This document shows positions 44,917-52,201 of a stretch of 52,897 bases of DNA, piece by piece (position 1 is the first letter of the stretch; each line of letters starts with the position of its first letter). The stretch covers positions 1-52,897 of the forward strand of contig NZ_MOWM01000038.1 in the NCBI RefSeq assembly GCF_016082275.1, given 5' to 3'. This DNA comes from Variovorax sp. E3. GTDB taxonomy: Bacteria > Pseudomonadota > Gammaproteobacteria > Burkholderiales > Burkholderiaceae_C. The notes under the pieces were generated by a model. It saw nothing but the letters and a program-made list of their open reading frames with translations. It had not been told where the DNA came from and did no database searches. The translations under genes were made by a program, and so were the position numbers.

Positions 44917-45107
44917 GCTTTTAAATGAGTTAGAGCGAACACAAAGGTTGACGGAAGAACTAGCACCAAGCCGATTAAGTAGATTATGAAATCGCCAAAC
45001 TCTGCTTGGCGGTGCCCGGAGGCGGTCTCATAAGCGAACCAAACGAGCGGTAAGAACCAAGCAAAAATTGCGGCGTCTACGATTATTTTGTTGCGCAATG
45101 TATTCAT
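44913..45107 (-). CDS. Small two-helix membrane protein, 64 residues
   Basis: MNTLRNKIIVDAAIFAWFLP begins the first helix and FIIYLIGLVLVLPSTFVFAL the second, with a short polar loop (ETASGHRQAEFGD). Its ATG overlaps the stop of the gene at 45104-45820, so it is translationally coupled. No function can be named. Confidence 0.6.
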   Translation of the reverse strand: MNTLRNKIIVDAAIFAWFLPLVWFAYETASGHRQAEFGDFIIYLIGLVLVLPSTFVFALTHLKA

Positions 45108-45820
45108 ATTTTTAAGGTCTTTTTCTTTGGTGCGTTGAGTTCATTCACCTTGTCCAGCGCGTCTGTGAAGTAGGTGCCCGGTTCGTAGGTGGGTTGTGTT
45201 TGCTCCAAGAGAGCAAGCGTCTGCGCGTAGGGCAAAGCTTTCTCAAAATCAATTTTTTGCCTGATTTCAGGAAGGCATAACTCATAAAACACTTCACTTT
45301 TACTGGCAAGCGTTGCGGTGATTTTGCTGCGATTTTCAAAACGGAATAGCTCTCGTTCTTCTTCCGTAAAATCGTGAGAGTAGGCGCGTATCGCTCTTTC
45401 TACAAAAGTCTGCTGGAGACCTGAAAAATCAATATCGGCAGATTTTTTCTTTACCATATAAAGGTCGTCGTCCCAAATCGCTTTTGAGTACCTATCATAG
45501 TCTTCGGCAATTTCGTTAAAATCTCCTTTTTCTTTAATAGACTTAATAAGGTCAGGTGAATTTCCTCGTGCGCGAACATTTTCTATGTACCCGTCCAGGC
45601 AATCGCACCGCGCACAGCTCAGATATTCGTCTCGGTCGCCGTCTGGTAGTGCTTGCTCAAAAATATAGGTGAGCTGCTCTTCCGGTTCTCTGCCTTCTTT
45701 TTCATAATAAAATTTTAGTTCTTCGAGAATGTCGGAAACACCTTGTTTATTGATTTTGTCGGTTAGGTTGTATTTTTCCAGAGCTTGGTCAAGCAAGCCC
45801 AAGTAATTGACTTCTAGCAT
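45104..45820 (-). CDS. Unknown protein, 238 residues
   Basis: An acidic, mainly helical protein (MLEVNYLGLLDQALEKYNLT...). It has a three-cysteine cluster YLSCARCDCLDGYI near residue 72, which could bind a metal. No membrane segment or signal is visible. It starts 2 bp after the small ribbon-helix-helix-like gene, with AAAGG before its ATG, so it belongs to the 46244-44913 transcript. The family is unknown. Confidence 0.6.
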   Translation of the reverse strand: MLEVNYLGLLDQALEKYNLTDKINKQGVSDILEELKFYYEKEGREPEEQLTYIFEQALPDGDRDEYLSCARCDCLDGYIENVRARGNSPDLIKSIKEKGDFNEIAEDYDRYSKAIWDDDLYMVKKKSADIDFSGLQQTFVERAIRAYSHDFTEEERELFRFENRSKITATLASKSEVFYELCLPEIRQKIDFEKALPYAQTLALLEQTQPTYEPGTYFTDALDKVNELNAPKKKTLKI

Positions 45821-45822
45821 AA

Positions 45823-46068
45823 TCAGATACCTTTCTTAATATTAAGGCCGCCGCTACCTTGGGCGCCCCTGCTGTTGTTGTAGTTGCGCAAACCTATTTC
45901 AAGGAATGCGCGGATAAGTTTGCTCCGCTCAACACCGAGTTCATTACAGGCGCGGGTCAAGTTGATTTTCTCTTTGGCCGAAAGGCCGCTGATTAGTATT
46001 GCTTCGAGCGTGTGGCGCTCTTTGCTGGTGTCTGGGAGTGCTTCTAAAGCTTCGTTTAAAATGCTCAT
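45823..46068 (-). CDS. Ribbon-helix-helix-like small protein, 81 residues
   Basis: The central part INLTRACNELGVERSKLIRA and FLEIGLRNYN fits a CopG/MobC-like ribbon-helix-helix. The C-terminus is Gly/Asn rich. The start overlaps the previous gene by 4 bp (ATGA). A DNA-binding role in plasmid copy control, partition or relaxosome formation is plausible from the fold pattern only. Confidence 0.5.
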   Translation of the reverse strand: MSILNEALEALPDTSKERHTLEAILISGLSAKEKINLTRACNELGVERSKLIRAFLEIGLRNYNNSRGAQGSGGLNIKKGI

Positions 46069-46244
46069 TTTGTTATAAGCTTTGAAGCTTGCGCGGGGGT
46101 GAGGTTTAAATAATATGCAGTGAGGCGTCTTAAAATCTCGCTAACTGAGACGCCCGAGGTATCACTTATGACCTTTAAAAGCTCTTTATTCTCTGTCGGT
46201 AAATGATATTTTATTGAGGCGGGGTAGGTTTCTTTATTATCCAT
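46065..46244 (-). CDS. Ribbon-helix-helix-like small protein, 59 residues
   Basis: A short gene with a strong AGGAG site 5 bases before ATG 46244. The product MDNKETYPASIKYHLPTENK continues ELLKVISDTSGVSVSEILRR with the G-x-S-x-S-E-I-x-R pattern of ribbon-helix-helix repressors. It is the first gene of the 46244-44913 operon and lies under a copy of the shared promoter module, so it may regulate that module (inference). Confidence 0.6.
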   Translation of the reverse strand: MDNKETYPASIKYHLPTENKELLKVISDTSGVSVSEILRRLTAYYLNLTPAQASKLITK

Positions 46245-46257
46245 ATTTCTCCTTTAT

Positions 46258-46282
46258 GATATTGTTTGATAATATATGGTAA
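46258..46282 (-). promoter_or_regulatory. Shared element promoter/operator module, copy b
   Basis: GATATTGTTTGATAATA (46258-46274) differs by one base from 40596-40612. It contains an ATATT/AATAT inverted repeat and stands just before the ribosome site of the 59-residue gene. Confidence 0.5.
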
Positions 46283-46308
46283 TAAAAAATATATTTAAAG
46301 TCAAATAA

Positions 46309-46328
46309 AAAGGCGCCCTTGCGCCTTT
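46309..46328 (-). terminator. Intrinsic terminator of the Rep-like gene
   Basis: AAAGGCGC and GCGCCTTT form an 8-bp stem with loop CCTT. T-rich sequence on both sides makes it work for minus-strand transcripts ending the Rep-like gene. Confidence 0.85.
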
Positions 46329-46335
46329 ATTTTAT

Positions 46336-46830
46336 TTACCAACCGAGTTTTTCTAGAGTATCGGGCGATAGGTCTGTGCTTTCCTCTATTTGTTTTTGAT
46401 TATTTTGGAAGACTGCGGCAGTGTTTACGCCTATGGCGTCTCGAAGCTCTTTAAGTCGCTCGGGGTAAAGGTTGAAGGTTTTATAGTCCTTCTCAATGGC
46501 GCTGACGGTGTCAGCGAGGGTTTTTGTGTAGTCTAAACAGACCACAAGGCAACTCTTCGAGTTCTGAACTGTGAGAAGTTTGAGCTTTTCGAGCTTTGAG
46601 ATTGAGCGCTTTATTTGCGTAATGTCTTTGCTCGTGCCGCAAGCGTCGTTTATTGCATTCTTGAGGGTTTGAAAGGTTTCTTGTTTGTATATTCCAAAGA
46701 GCTCATATTTAAAAGTTGATTTAAATCTTAAGTAAATATAAAGCTTATGGTCAAAATCGTTCAGCTCCGGGCTAAAAAGTCTTTTTACTGCGTCCTTAGG
46801 TAAATTTATAAATTGTTGTTTTTGTTCCAA
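46336..46830 (-). CDS. Winged-helix replication-initiator-like protein
   Basis: A 164-residue protein starting at TTG 46830; AGGAG lies 6 bases before it. The N-terminus FINLPKDAVKRLFSPELNDF then DHKLYIYLRFKSTF matches the pattern of helix-turn-helix domains of small plasmid initiators. It is followed by TQIKRSISKLEKLKLLTVQN, a winged-helix recognition segment. The iterons at 47007-47156 lie directly upstream. Initiation at the iterons is inferred; a transcription-regulator role is the alternative. Confidence 0.5.
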   Translation of the reverse strand: MEQKQQFINLPKDAVKRLFSPELNDFDHKLYIYLRFKSTFKYELFGIYKQETFQTLKNAINDACGTSKDITQIKRSISKLEKLKLLTVQNSKSCLVVCLDYTKTLADTVSAIEKDYKTFNLYPERLKELRDAIGVNTAAVFQNNQKQIEESTDLSPDTLEKLGW

Positions 46831-46840
46831 TTGTTGCTCC

Positions 46841-46860
46841 TGTTTGGTAATACAGTAGCA
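46841..46860 (-). promoter_or_regulatory. Shared element promoter/operator module, copy c
   Basis: 18 of 20 bases match 40601-40620. On the minus strand TTGCTT-N17-TACTGT gives a plausible promoter for the Rep-like gene, with the operator overlapping its start region. Confidence 0.5.
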
Positions 46861-47006
46861 AAAAGATTATTAAAAAGCAAATTTTTGCGTGATTTTCGTT
46901 TTTTGCCTTTTTTTTCCGCTTCGCTTTACTTATTACTCCAAAAACTATGGTTTTTGAGTTTGTAATGTAGCTTGTAATCAATGAATATGTAAACAATACA
47001 AAAAAG

Positions 47007-47156
47007 TGGTGTCAGGTTTGATTGTCAAGTGTGATTTTCTCCAATGAAAACGGGTGCTTCAAAATGGTGTCAAGCTCGGGGGGGTGTGGTGTCAGCCTGT
47101 GGTGTCAAGAATTTAAATTTCTCCAATGAAAAAAGTGGTGTCAAGAAATGGTGTCA
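47007..47156 (+). repeat. Six direct repeats TGGTGTCA (iterons), candidate oriV
   Basis: Exact copies start at 47007, 47065, 47087, 47100, 47136 and 47149, and most extend to TGGTGTCAAG. Gaps between starts are 58, 22, 13, 36 and 13 bp. A partial copy (TTGTCAAG) is at 47022. They fill the middle of the 732-bp gene-free stretch 46831-47562 next to the Rep-like gene. No reading frame there looks real. Confidence 0.7.
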
Positions 47157-47401
47157 AGAAAAATCGACTTTTATAATCTGTTTTCTGAAATTTGACAGGC
47201 GGACAATCTCTTGTAATCTGCCGCTAGAGCAGGGAGGGATAGGAGATAAGGGGTAAGGTAGGGCAGGTGTAAAAAAACGGCTCTACGGCCGTTCTGTGGG
47301 GTTCCTGGCTGCTTGCCTTCCCTGTGTTGAGAGAAATATAAAAACTAGGGCAAGCGCAGCGCGTCAGTGTCTCGCTGTGGTCAACTTTCGAACCCGAAGG
47401 G

Positions 47402-47424
47402 CTATCCACAGCTTTACGCTGTGG
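47402..47424. other. DnaA-box-like site and hairpin
   Basis: CTATCCACA (47402-47410) is one base off the TTATCCACA DnaA box. It overlaps a perfect 7-bp inverted repeat, CCACAGC and GCTGTGG, with loop TTTAC. It lies 250 bp from the iterons and fits a plasmid-type origin. Confidence 0.45.
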
Positions 47425-47520
47425 GTAGGTAAGTTGTCCATAGCTCTTGACAATGGGCGCTTTTTTGGTTTAATAAAGCTGGTTCTGTAATTGTTGATTA
47501 AATTTACTGTTGAAAAGAAA

Positions 47521-47539
47521 AAGGCGCCCTGGGCGCCTT
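47521..47539 (-). terminator. Intrinsic terminator of the 128-residue gene
   Basis: AAGGCGCC and GGCGCCTT form a perfect 8-bp stem, loop CTG. On the minus strand it is followed by TTTTTCTTTTC. It closes the gene at 47563-47949. Confidence 0.88.
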
Positions 47540-47562
47540 ATTCTTTGGAGTATTCAACTTAC

Positions 47563-47949
47563 TTACTTGGGGGCAGGATAGAACAGGTTCTTCACCCATT
47601 CGTCGCCCAACGCCTTGTGTTCGGGGTTTACAGCCGCATAGAGGGCCTTTTCACCCAGAGCCTTCAGAGTGGACAGGGTCGCGGTTGCGTCCTTGCCAAT
47701 CTGGCCCTTGTAGCGGCGGTAGGTCTTGGTCTCTTCGCCGTCTTTGTAGTCGATAGTGATAAAGTACTTACGGAATTTCACCTCAAGCCATTTGGCGAAG
47801 TCTTCCGGGTCAATATCCTTGCTCTTGATATGCTCCAGCATATCGAGGTACGGCTTTTCTTTCTCTTGAACTTTGGCCGCAAGAAGCTCTTTACGCTTTG
47901 CGTCAAGCTCTGCCAGTTGTTCGTCAATCGACTTGGTAGCGGTTGCCAT
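47563..47949 (-). CDS. Unknown protein with N-terminal coiled coil, 128 residues
   Basis: MATATKSIDEQLAELDAKRK begins a short coiled coil. The C-terminal half (KTYRRYKGQIGKDATATLST) is basic. AGGAG stands 8 bases before ATG 47949, so the start is well supported over the longer frame from 47997. The gene is richer in GC than its neighbours. The coiled coil plus basic tail recalls H-NS-like proteins, but the H-NS tail motif is absent, so I leave it unnamed. A strong promoter and terminator make it a single-gene unit. Confidence 0.75.
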   Translation of the reverse strand: MATATKSIDEQLAELDAKRKELLAAKVQEKEKPYLDMLEHIKSKDIDPEDFAKWLEVKFRKYFITIDYKDGEETKTYRRYKGQIGKDATATLSTLKALGEKALYAAVNPEHKALGDEWVKNLFYPAPK

Positions 47950-47981
47950 AGTTTCACTCCTCTTGGTGGTTAAGGAAGTGT

Positions 47982-48010
47982 AGTATCCTTGCAACAAAAA
48001 CTGCAGTCAA
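47982..48010 (-). promoter_or_regulatory. Sigma-70-type promoter for the 128-residue gene
   Basis: On the minus strand TTGACT (48010-48005) and GATACT (47987-47982) are 17 bp apart. The ribosome site and ATG 47949 follow at a normal distance. Confidence 0.6.
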
Positions 48011-48027
48011 GTGTTTCTTTGAAGATT

Positions 48028-48318
48028 TTACAGAAGTTCGGTAGTTATCGCGATAACTACGGATTTCAGTTGGTCGGGGCTCTTCAAAAGTGAGGCCCAG
48101 CGCTGAAGAAGTCGCCTTCTGTCTTGCTGGTCAAGGGCTTTGATTTCCTTGAAGGTGTTGCCTACATTGCCAACAAGAAACTGTGAGAGCATACGCATAG
48201 TATCTTGCGTCTCCTGATTGTCTTGAAGCTCGTGAATTTCTTCAATGTCTAGGATTTCGTCCAGCTGGTCTGGAGTCAGATTGTCAAAATGGTATTTTGA
48301 AAGAATATCGATTTTCAT
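48028..48318 (-). CDS. Unknown protein cotranscribed with the integrase, 96 residues
   Basis: An acidic helical protein (MKIDILSKYHFDNLTPDQLD...) with no visible motif. Its ATG overlaps the integrase stop by 4 bp, so it is translated with it. Position suggests a directionality factor or integrase partner, but the acidic composition is not that of a typical excisionase; no function can be named. Confidence 0.65.
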   Translation of the reverse strand: MKIDILSKYHFDNLTPDQLDEILDIEEIHELQDNQETQDTMRMLSQFLVGNVGNTFKEIKALDQQDRRRLLQRWASLLKSPDQLKSVVIAITTELL

Positions 48319-49675
48319 TTGCGTGATTGTGAAAGTTGGTGAAGATTCTCATTCAGAAAATTGTAGGAAAGTCTATCAATAACCTGCTTCAAGGTCTGAA
48401 TTGGCTTTTTCTTCTGGTAGACCTTAAAGTGAACCGCAGAATAATCAATCTTCGCGCTCTCAATGTGGCCCACGAGGCCCATAATAAGCGCAGGGTGAAG
48501 GGCGGCAACATTAGTAAGCCGATTGATTACAGTAGACCTAAAAGAGTGGAAAACCTTTTCTCTTGAGATTAGCTTAATTTTGTCAAGATATTGCGCGAAC
48601 CGACGCGAGCAGTTTTTCCCGTAGTCGATATCAAACTTATTTGATTTCCACTTGTCGAATTTTTTCTTTCTTAACAAGCTCGGAAAAAAGAAGATTGTTG
48701 AAAGGCTCTGCGGCTTTAACTTGTTCATAGAAGTCAAGAAAACCAAGCTCAATAAGTTTTTTGTGAATAGGTATGTCTCTCACACTGTTTTCGGTCTTTG
48801 CGCGTTCCGGAGGGATTTTGATAACCCAGACGCCTGAACTTTGAAATATATCTTTAAGGGAAATCCCGGCAAGTTCGTTCAGTCGAGCGCCAGTAAATAG
48901 TGCGAGAATGGGAAGCCAAAAATAATTTGGCTCCTTCATATATTCAATATATGTGTGTGGGTTAAAAATCAAAATGAGTTCTTCGTCGGTGAACTCGTCA
49001 AATTTGATACTATCATTTCCCTTTTTCTCAACACTTAAATCGTCGAAAGGGTTGGGTCCAGCGTGTTGCCCATTCGACTTTGCTTCTGAAAAAAAATCTT
49101 TGAGGTAAGAAATCTTTTTATTTACTATCGAGTTTCCCGCTCTTCGAGCCATAAGATTGAGCTTGAATTCCACCGCGTGATTTTTGTCAATATCTTTAAC
49201 GAGAATTTCCTTGTTAGAGAGCGGTAGTAAAAACTCTTCGTAAGTTCGTTTTTTTTTCTGCGAGAGTTTTATTTGTATTTTGATTATCTTTGGTGAGTAG
49301 GTATGCTTTAGTGAACTCAACAAAGGTTTTCGGTGTGGCGAGGATTGGGGCTGAGGTGGGCGCGTGGCTTACCGGCGCGCGTGCCGCTGGGGGCTGCTGG
49401 AGCCTGTAGGCAATCGCTGGATTGGCTAGAAAGCGCTCAAGGGCTACGGCGTCTTCTGGGGTCCCGTCCGTCTTGAACTCGAAGGTCTCTAGGTTTGCTT
49501 CGTATCGTCTGGGTATCCCTGCCATTGCCTGCCTGTGGTGGTGTTGTAAAGCGAGCAGTTTAGCCAGCGACCAATCTTTGGTGCGCAGGGAAATTTTGGT
49601 TTCGCGCCTCTCGTGGTAGAGGCGGAGGTAGTAGACGCCGTATCGGTTTCGATACAGGTTGGGGAGGTGTCGCAT
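48315..49675 (-). CDS. Tyrosine site-specific integrase with DUF6538 N-terminus (frames broken at 49249-49257 and 48660-48665)
   Basis: The first frame from ATG 49675 has MRHLPNLYRNRYGVYYLRLY, the DUF6538-type opening. Removing one base at a T9 (A9 coding) run gives RTYEEFLLPLSNKEILVKDI and TGARLNELAGISLKDI with the catalytic Arg. Removing one at a T6 run gives HSFRSTVINRL (His-x-x-Arg), GLVGHIES (His) and the Tyr in DYSAVHF. The full catalytic set survives across the three frames, for about 452 residues. It lies next to the tRNA attachment site and would integrate and excise the element. The arm-site candidates are just upstream of its start. Confidence 0.82.
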
Positions 49676-49682
49676 TGAGTGA

Positions 49683-49704
49683 ACCGGCTCATTGACCGGC
49701 TCAC
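49683..49704 (+). promoter_or_regulatory. Candidate integrase arm sites, right
   Basis: ACCGGCTCAT (49683-49692) and ACCGGCTCAC (49695-49704) are direct repeats 12 bp apart. The same sequence occurs at 39736 inside the left end. They overlap the upstream region of the integrase gene, so integrase binding could also control it. Confidence 0.4.
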
Positions 49705-49755
49705 TTCGAATGGCTGAAAGTGCTGATTTCCCCAATGAAATCAACACTCGGGGGG

Positions 49756-49778
49756 TGTTGGTGGCTCTTCACGGATTC
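49756..49778. repeat. Right attachment site (23-bp direct repeat)
   Basis: Identical to 39637-39659. It covers the CCA end, acceptor stem and part of the T-arm of tRNA-Met, so the tRNA gene stays whole after integration. Confidence 0.88.
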
Positions 49779-49835
49779 GAACCGCGGACCTGTGGATTAT
49801 GATTCCATCGCTCTAACCGACTGAGCTAAAGAGCC
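49759..49835 (-). tRNA. tRNA-Met (CAT anticodon), CCA encoded
   Basis: The cloverleaf is complete: acceptor GGCTCTT with AAGAGCC, D-arm GCTC...GAGC, anticodon loop ATCATAA with anticodon CAT, T-loop TTCGAAT and encoded ACCA end. The anticodon stem top pair is A-C. CAT could also be the lysidine-modified tRNA-Ile2, but the acceptor GGCTCTT favours elongator Met. Its 3' end is the integration target. Confidence 0.9.
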
Positions 49836-49889
49836 GTCAATGCTTATTGGCATCGAGCCCAAGATTATAGCCCAGCTTTTTGGCCGAGT

Positions 49890-51401
49890 TCAACTGCCCG
49901 CCGGCAACTTGCCCAACTCTTCCGACACGAGCCGCACGATCAGCTTGTCCAGCGTCTGCACCGAGTAGTTGCCGACGTCGTGCACGGTCTGCGTTCCGGG
50001 GCCGCTGGCCGGGTCGCTCGCCTCCTTGTAGGTCAGGAAAACGAAGCGCCCGCCGGTGTACTGCGCGATCTGCCGCTGGATGTATTCGCCCTGCCTGTCG
50101 AGCCCCGACGCGCCCACGCTGAACACCTTGATGCCCTTGCCCAGCGCGGCGACCATGTCGTCGTCGTACTGCGGGCCGCCGTAGTCCAGGTGGGGCGGCG
50201 CGTCGGCCAGCAGCACCACGAGGCGGGTGGTGCCGTTGCCGCGCCAGCTCAGCTGGTGGACGGTCTCGTTCAGCGCCTCGTTCATGGCCTCGGGGTAGTC
50301 GCCGCCGCCGGCCGCGCGCAGCGCGTCGAGCACGCCCTGGAAGGCGTTCAGGTCGTTGGTGAAGTCGTGGCGGCGCACGATGAAGTCGTCGGTGCGGTCG
50401 CGGTACGCCACCAGGCCGAAGCAGGTGTCGGGGCGGCTCGGCAATTTCGCGACCTGGTCGGCGATGGTGCGCAGCGTGCTCTTGAGCTTGGCGATTTCGT
50501 CGTCCATGGAGCCGGTGGCGTCGATCAGAAAAACCAGGTCGAGTTGCGCGCGTGCAGGGGCGGCGTCGGACTTGCCGCCGAGCACCACGTCAACGGCGTT
50601 CTTCTGGCCGCGCTGCAGGAAGGCGGTGCTCTGTCGGCCGTTCTTGCGCACCGTGACCTCGTACACCTGGCTGCGGCCCCGGGCATCGAACGCGTTCGGA
50701 TGCAGCCACGCGCGCCCGCCCGCGTCGGTGCGCGCCCACATGGCGGCGCCGTTCGGGGCTTGCACGGCCACCTCGGCGTCGGGCACGACGGTGCCGCGCG
50801 CGTCGCGCACCTGCAGCAGGTAACGCGCGCTGATGTCGCGCTCGCGGTGCACGACCTGCGTGCGGGCGCGGAAGGCCAGGTATTCGCCGAAGTCGGCGTT
50901 GTCGTCGACCATGCCGGCGGTGACGGGTTCGTTGGCGGGGCGCGGGGCCTGGGCCGGCGGCTGGATGGCGCCGGCGACGCGGGGTGCTGTCGCTGCTGGC
51001 GTTGGCGTTGGCGATGGCGATGGCGATGCCGGCGGTACGGGCACGGCCATCGCCGCGGGCGCCTCGGCGATGGCGGCGGCCGTGGACGGCGGGGCGCTCT
51101 TGCGCAGCGCGTATTCGTCGGCGCTGGCCGCGCCGACCGCGCGTTCGCGCCGCATGAGCGTCAGGGGGCGCGGCGTGCCCGGGGTCTCGTGCGTCTGCAC
51201 CGGCCGGGCGCAATGCGTGGCGGACGGCGCCTCGAAGTTCAGCGCGGTCTGCATGGTGCGACTGTCGGGCGGCGTCGAAGGGTGGCGCGTCACGCCGGGC
51301 AGGGCCGGGGCCTCGGTGGCGCCGCAGGCGGTCAGGAGCAGTTGGGCGCACAGCAGCACGATGATCGGGCGGCGAAGCCGGGGCGCAAAAGGCTGGGTCA
51401 T
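49890..51401 (-). CDS. von Willebrand factor A-domain lipoprotein
   Basis: A 503-residue exported protein. The signal ends LLLTACG, a lipobox. A Pro/Ala/Thr-rich linker is followed by a beta-sandwich-like segment (RYLLQVRDARGTVVPDAEVA) and a vWA domain with the MIDAS motif LVFLIDATGSMDDEIAKL, TRLVVLLADAPPHLDYG and VFSVGASGLDRQGEYIQRQI. Metal-dependent adhesion or assembly on the outer membrane is the usual role. It is divergent from the sigma factor at 51537, and the pair may be linked functionally (inference). Confidence 0.85.
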   Translation of the reverse strand: MTQPFAPRLRRPIIVLLCAQLLLTACGATEAPALPGVTRHPSTPPDSRTMQTALNFEAPSATHCARPVQTHETPGTPRPLTLMRRERAVGAASADEYALRKSAPPSTAAAIAEAPAAMAVPVPPASPSPSPTPTPAATAPRVAGAIQPPAQAPRPANEPVTAGMVDDNADFGEYLAFRARTQVVHRERDISARYLLQVRDARGTVVPDAEVAVQAPNGAAMWARTDAGGRAWLHPNAFDARGRSQVYEVTVRKNGRQSTAFLQRGQKNAVDVVLGGKSDAAPARAQLDLVFLIDATGSMDDEIAKLKSTLRTIADQVAKLPSRPDTCFGLVAYRDRTDDFIVRRHDFTNDLNAFQGVLDALRAAGGGDYPEAMNEALNETVHQLSWRGNGTTRLVVLLADAPPHLDYGGPQYDDDMVAALGKGIKVFSVGASGLDRQGEYIQRQIAQYTGGRFVFLTYKEASDPASGPGTQTVHDVGNYSVQTLDKLIVRLVSEELGKLPAGS

Positions 51402-51536
51402 GGCGGGACTCCGGGTGGTTGGATGCAGGCTGATACGGCGGGGCCGCCGCAACGGGGTTAGGTCCGCGCCACTTTTTTGCCCACCCGAACCCCGATCCGC
51501 CCCGCCGCCCGTACAAGCTCGGGTGAAAATCCTCCG

Positions 51537-52201
51537 ATGTCCGCGCTTCCCCGCGCCCCTTCCGCCAAGAACGCCCCCGAGCGACAGGCCATGCCCGACG
51601 ACCAGTTGATGCTGGCCTACGCGCAAGGCGACGCCGCTGCGTTCGACGTGCTCTACGCGCGCCACGAGGGCGGGCTGTTCCGCTTCGTCAAGCGGCTGCT
51701 GGGCGCGCGGCTCGTGGCGCAGGCCGACGAGGTGTTCCAGGACACCTGGGTACGGATCATCTCGGCGCGCGACAGCTTTTCGCCGCAGGGCGCGACCTGG
51801 CGCACCTGGGCCTTCACCATCGCGCACAACCTCGCGATGGACCGCCTGCGCGTCAGCGGGCGCGAGGTGACGCTCGACGCGCACCTTGACGACGACACCG
51901 ACCCCATTCCCACGCTCGACCGTGCGTGCGCGGCGCGGTGGACGCCGCCGCGCACCCGTCGGCCGAAGAGCTCGCGTTCTGGCGTGCCGCGGGCCGCCGC
52001 CTGCTGGCCTGCCTCGACGAACTGCCGGCCGACCAGCGCGCCGCGTTCTTGCTGCACCACGAAGACGGCCTGACCGTCGAGGCGCTGGCCGCGAGCCTGG
52101 AGATCGGCTTCGAGACCGTGCGCAGCCGCCTGCGCTACGGACTGCAGAAGCTGCGCGGGTGCATGGAGCGCTACCTGTCGGTGCTGGAGCCACGCGCATG
52201 A
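51537..52201 (+). CDS. ECF-type RNA polymerase sigma factor (frame broken near 51925)
   Basis: Region 2 is clear: AYAQGDAAAFDVLYARHEGG, FRFVKRLLG and EVFQDTWVRIISARDSF. Region 4, in another frame, has CLDELPADQRAAFLLHHEDG and LTVEALAASLEIGFETVRSR, ending KLRGCMERYLS. One added base near 51925 gives about 221 residues, so a sequencing deletion is likely. ATG 51537 or 51591 may be the start. Its stop overlaps the next gene by 4 bp, as for a sigma/anti-sigma pair. Confidence 0.85.

Larger units (their letters stand above)
39637..49778. mobile_element. Integrative mobilizable element in tRNA-Met
   Basis: A 10.1-kb AT-rich block between two 23-bp repeats of the tRNA-Met 3' end. The tyrosine integrase lies next to the tRNA. 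The element encodes mobC, a MOBP-like relaxase with nested mobB, a Rep-like winged-helix protein with six iterons, ribbon-helix-helix proteins, a zincin, an HNH protein and a secreted protein. No type IV secretion genes or VirD4 coupling protein are present, so it must use a helper for transfer. The presence of replication-type features suggests an integrating mobilizable plasmid. Resistance or known defence genes are not seen. Confidence 0.88.

Noticed and set aside
47563..47949. H-NS-like nucleoid protein
   Set aside because: The coiled coil and basic tail fit loosely, but the conserved H-NS tail motif is not there, so I left the protein unnamed.
48315..49675. Programmed frameshifting in the integrase
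   Set aside because: Both breaks need +1 shifts at A-runs, which have no known programmed signal there. Neighbouring genes show the same kind of homopolymer break, so error or decay is simpler.
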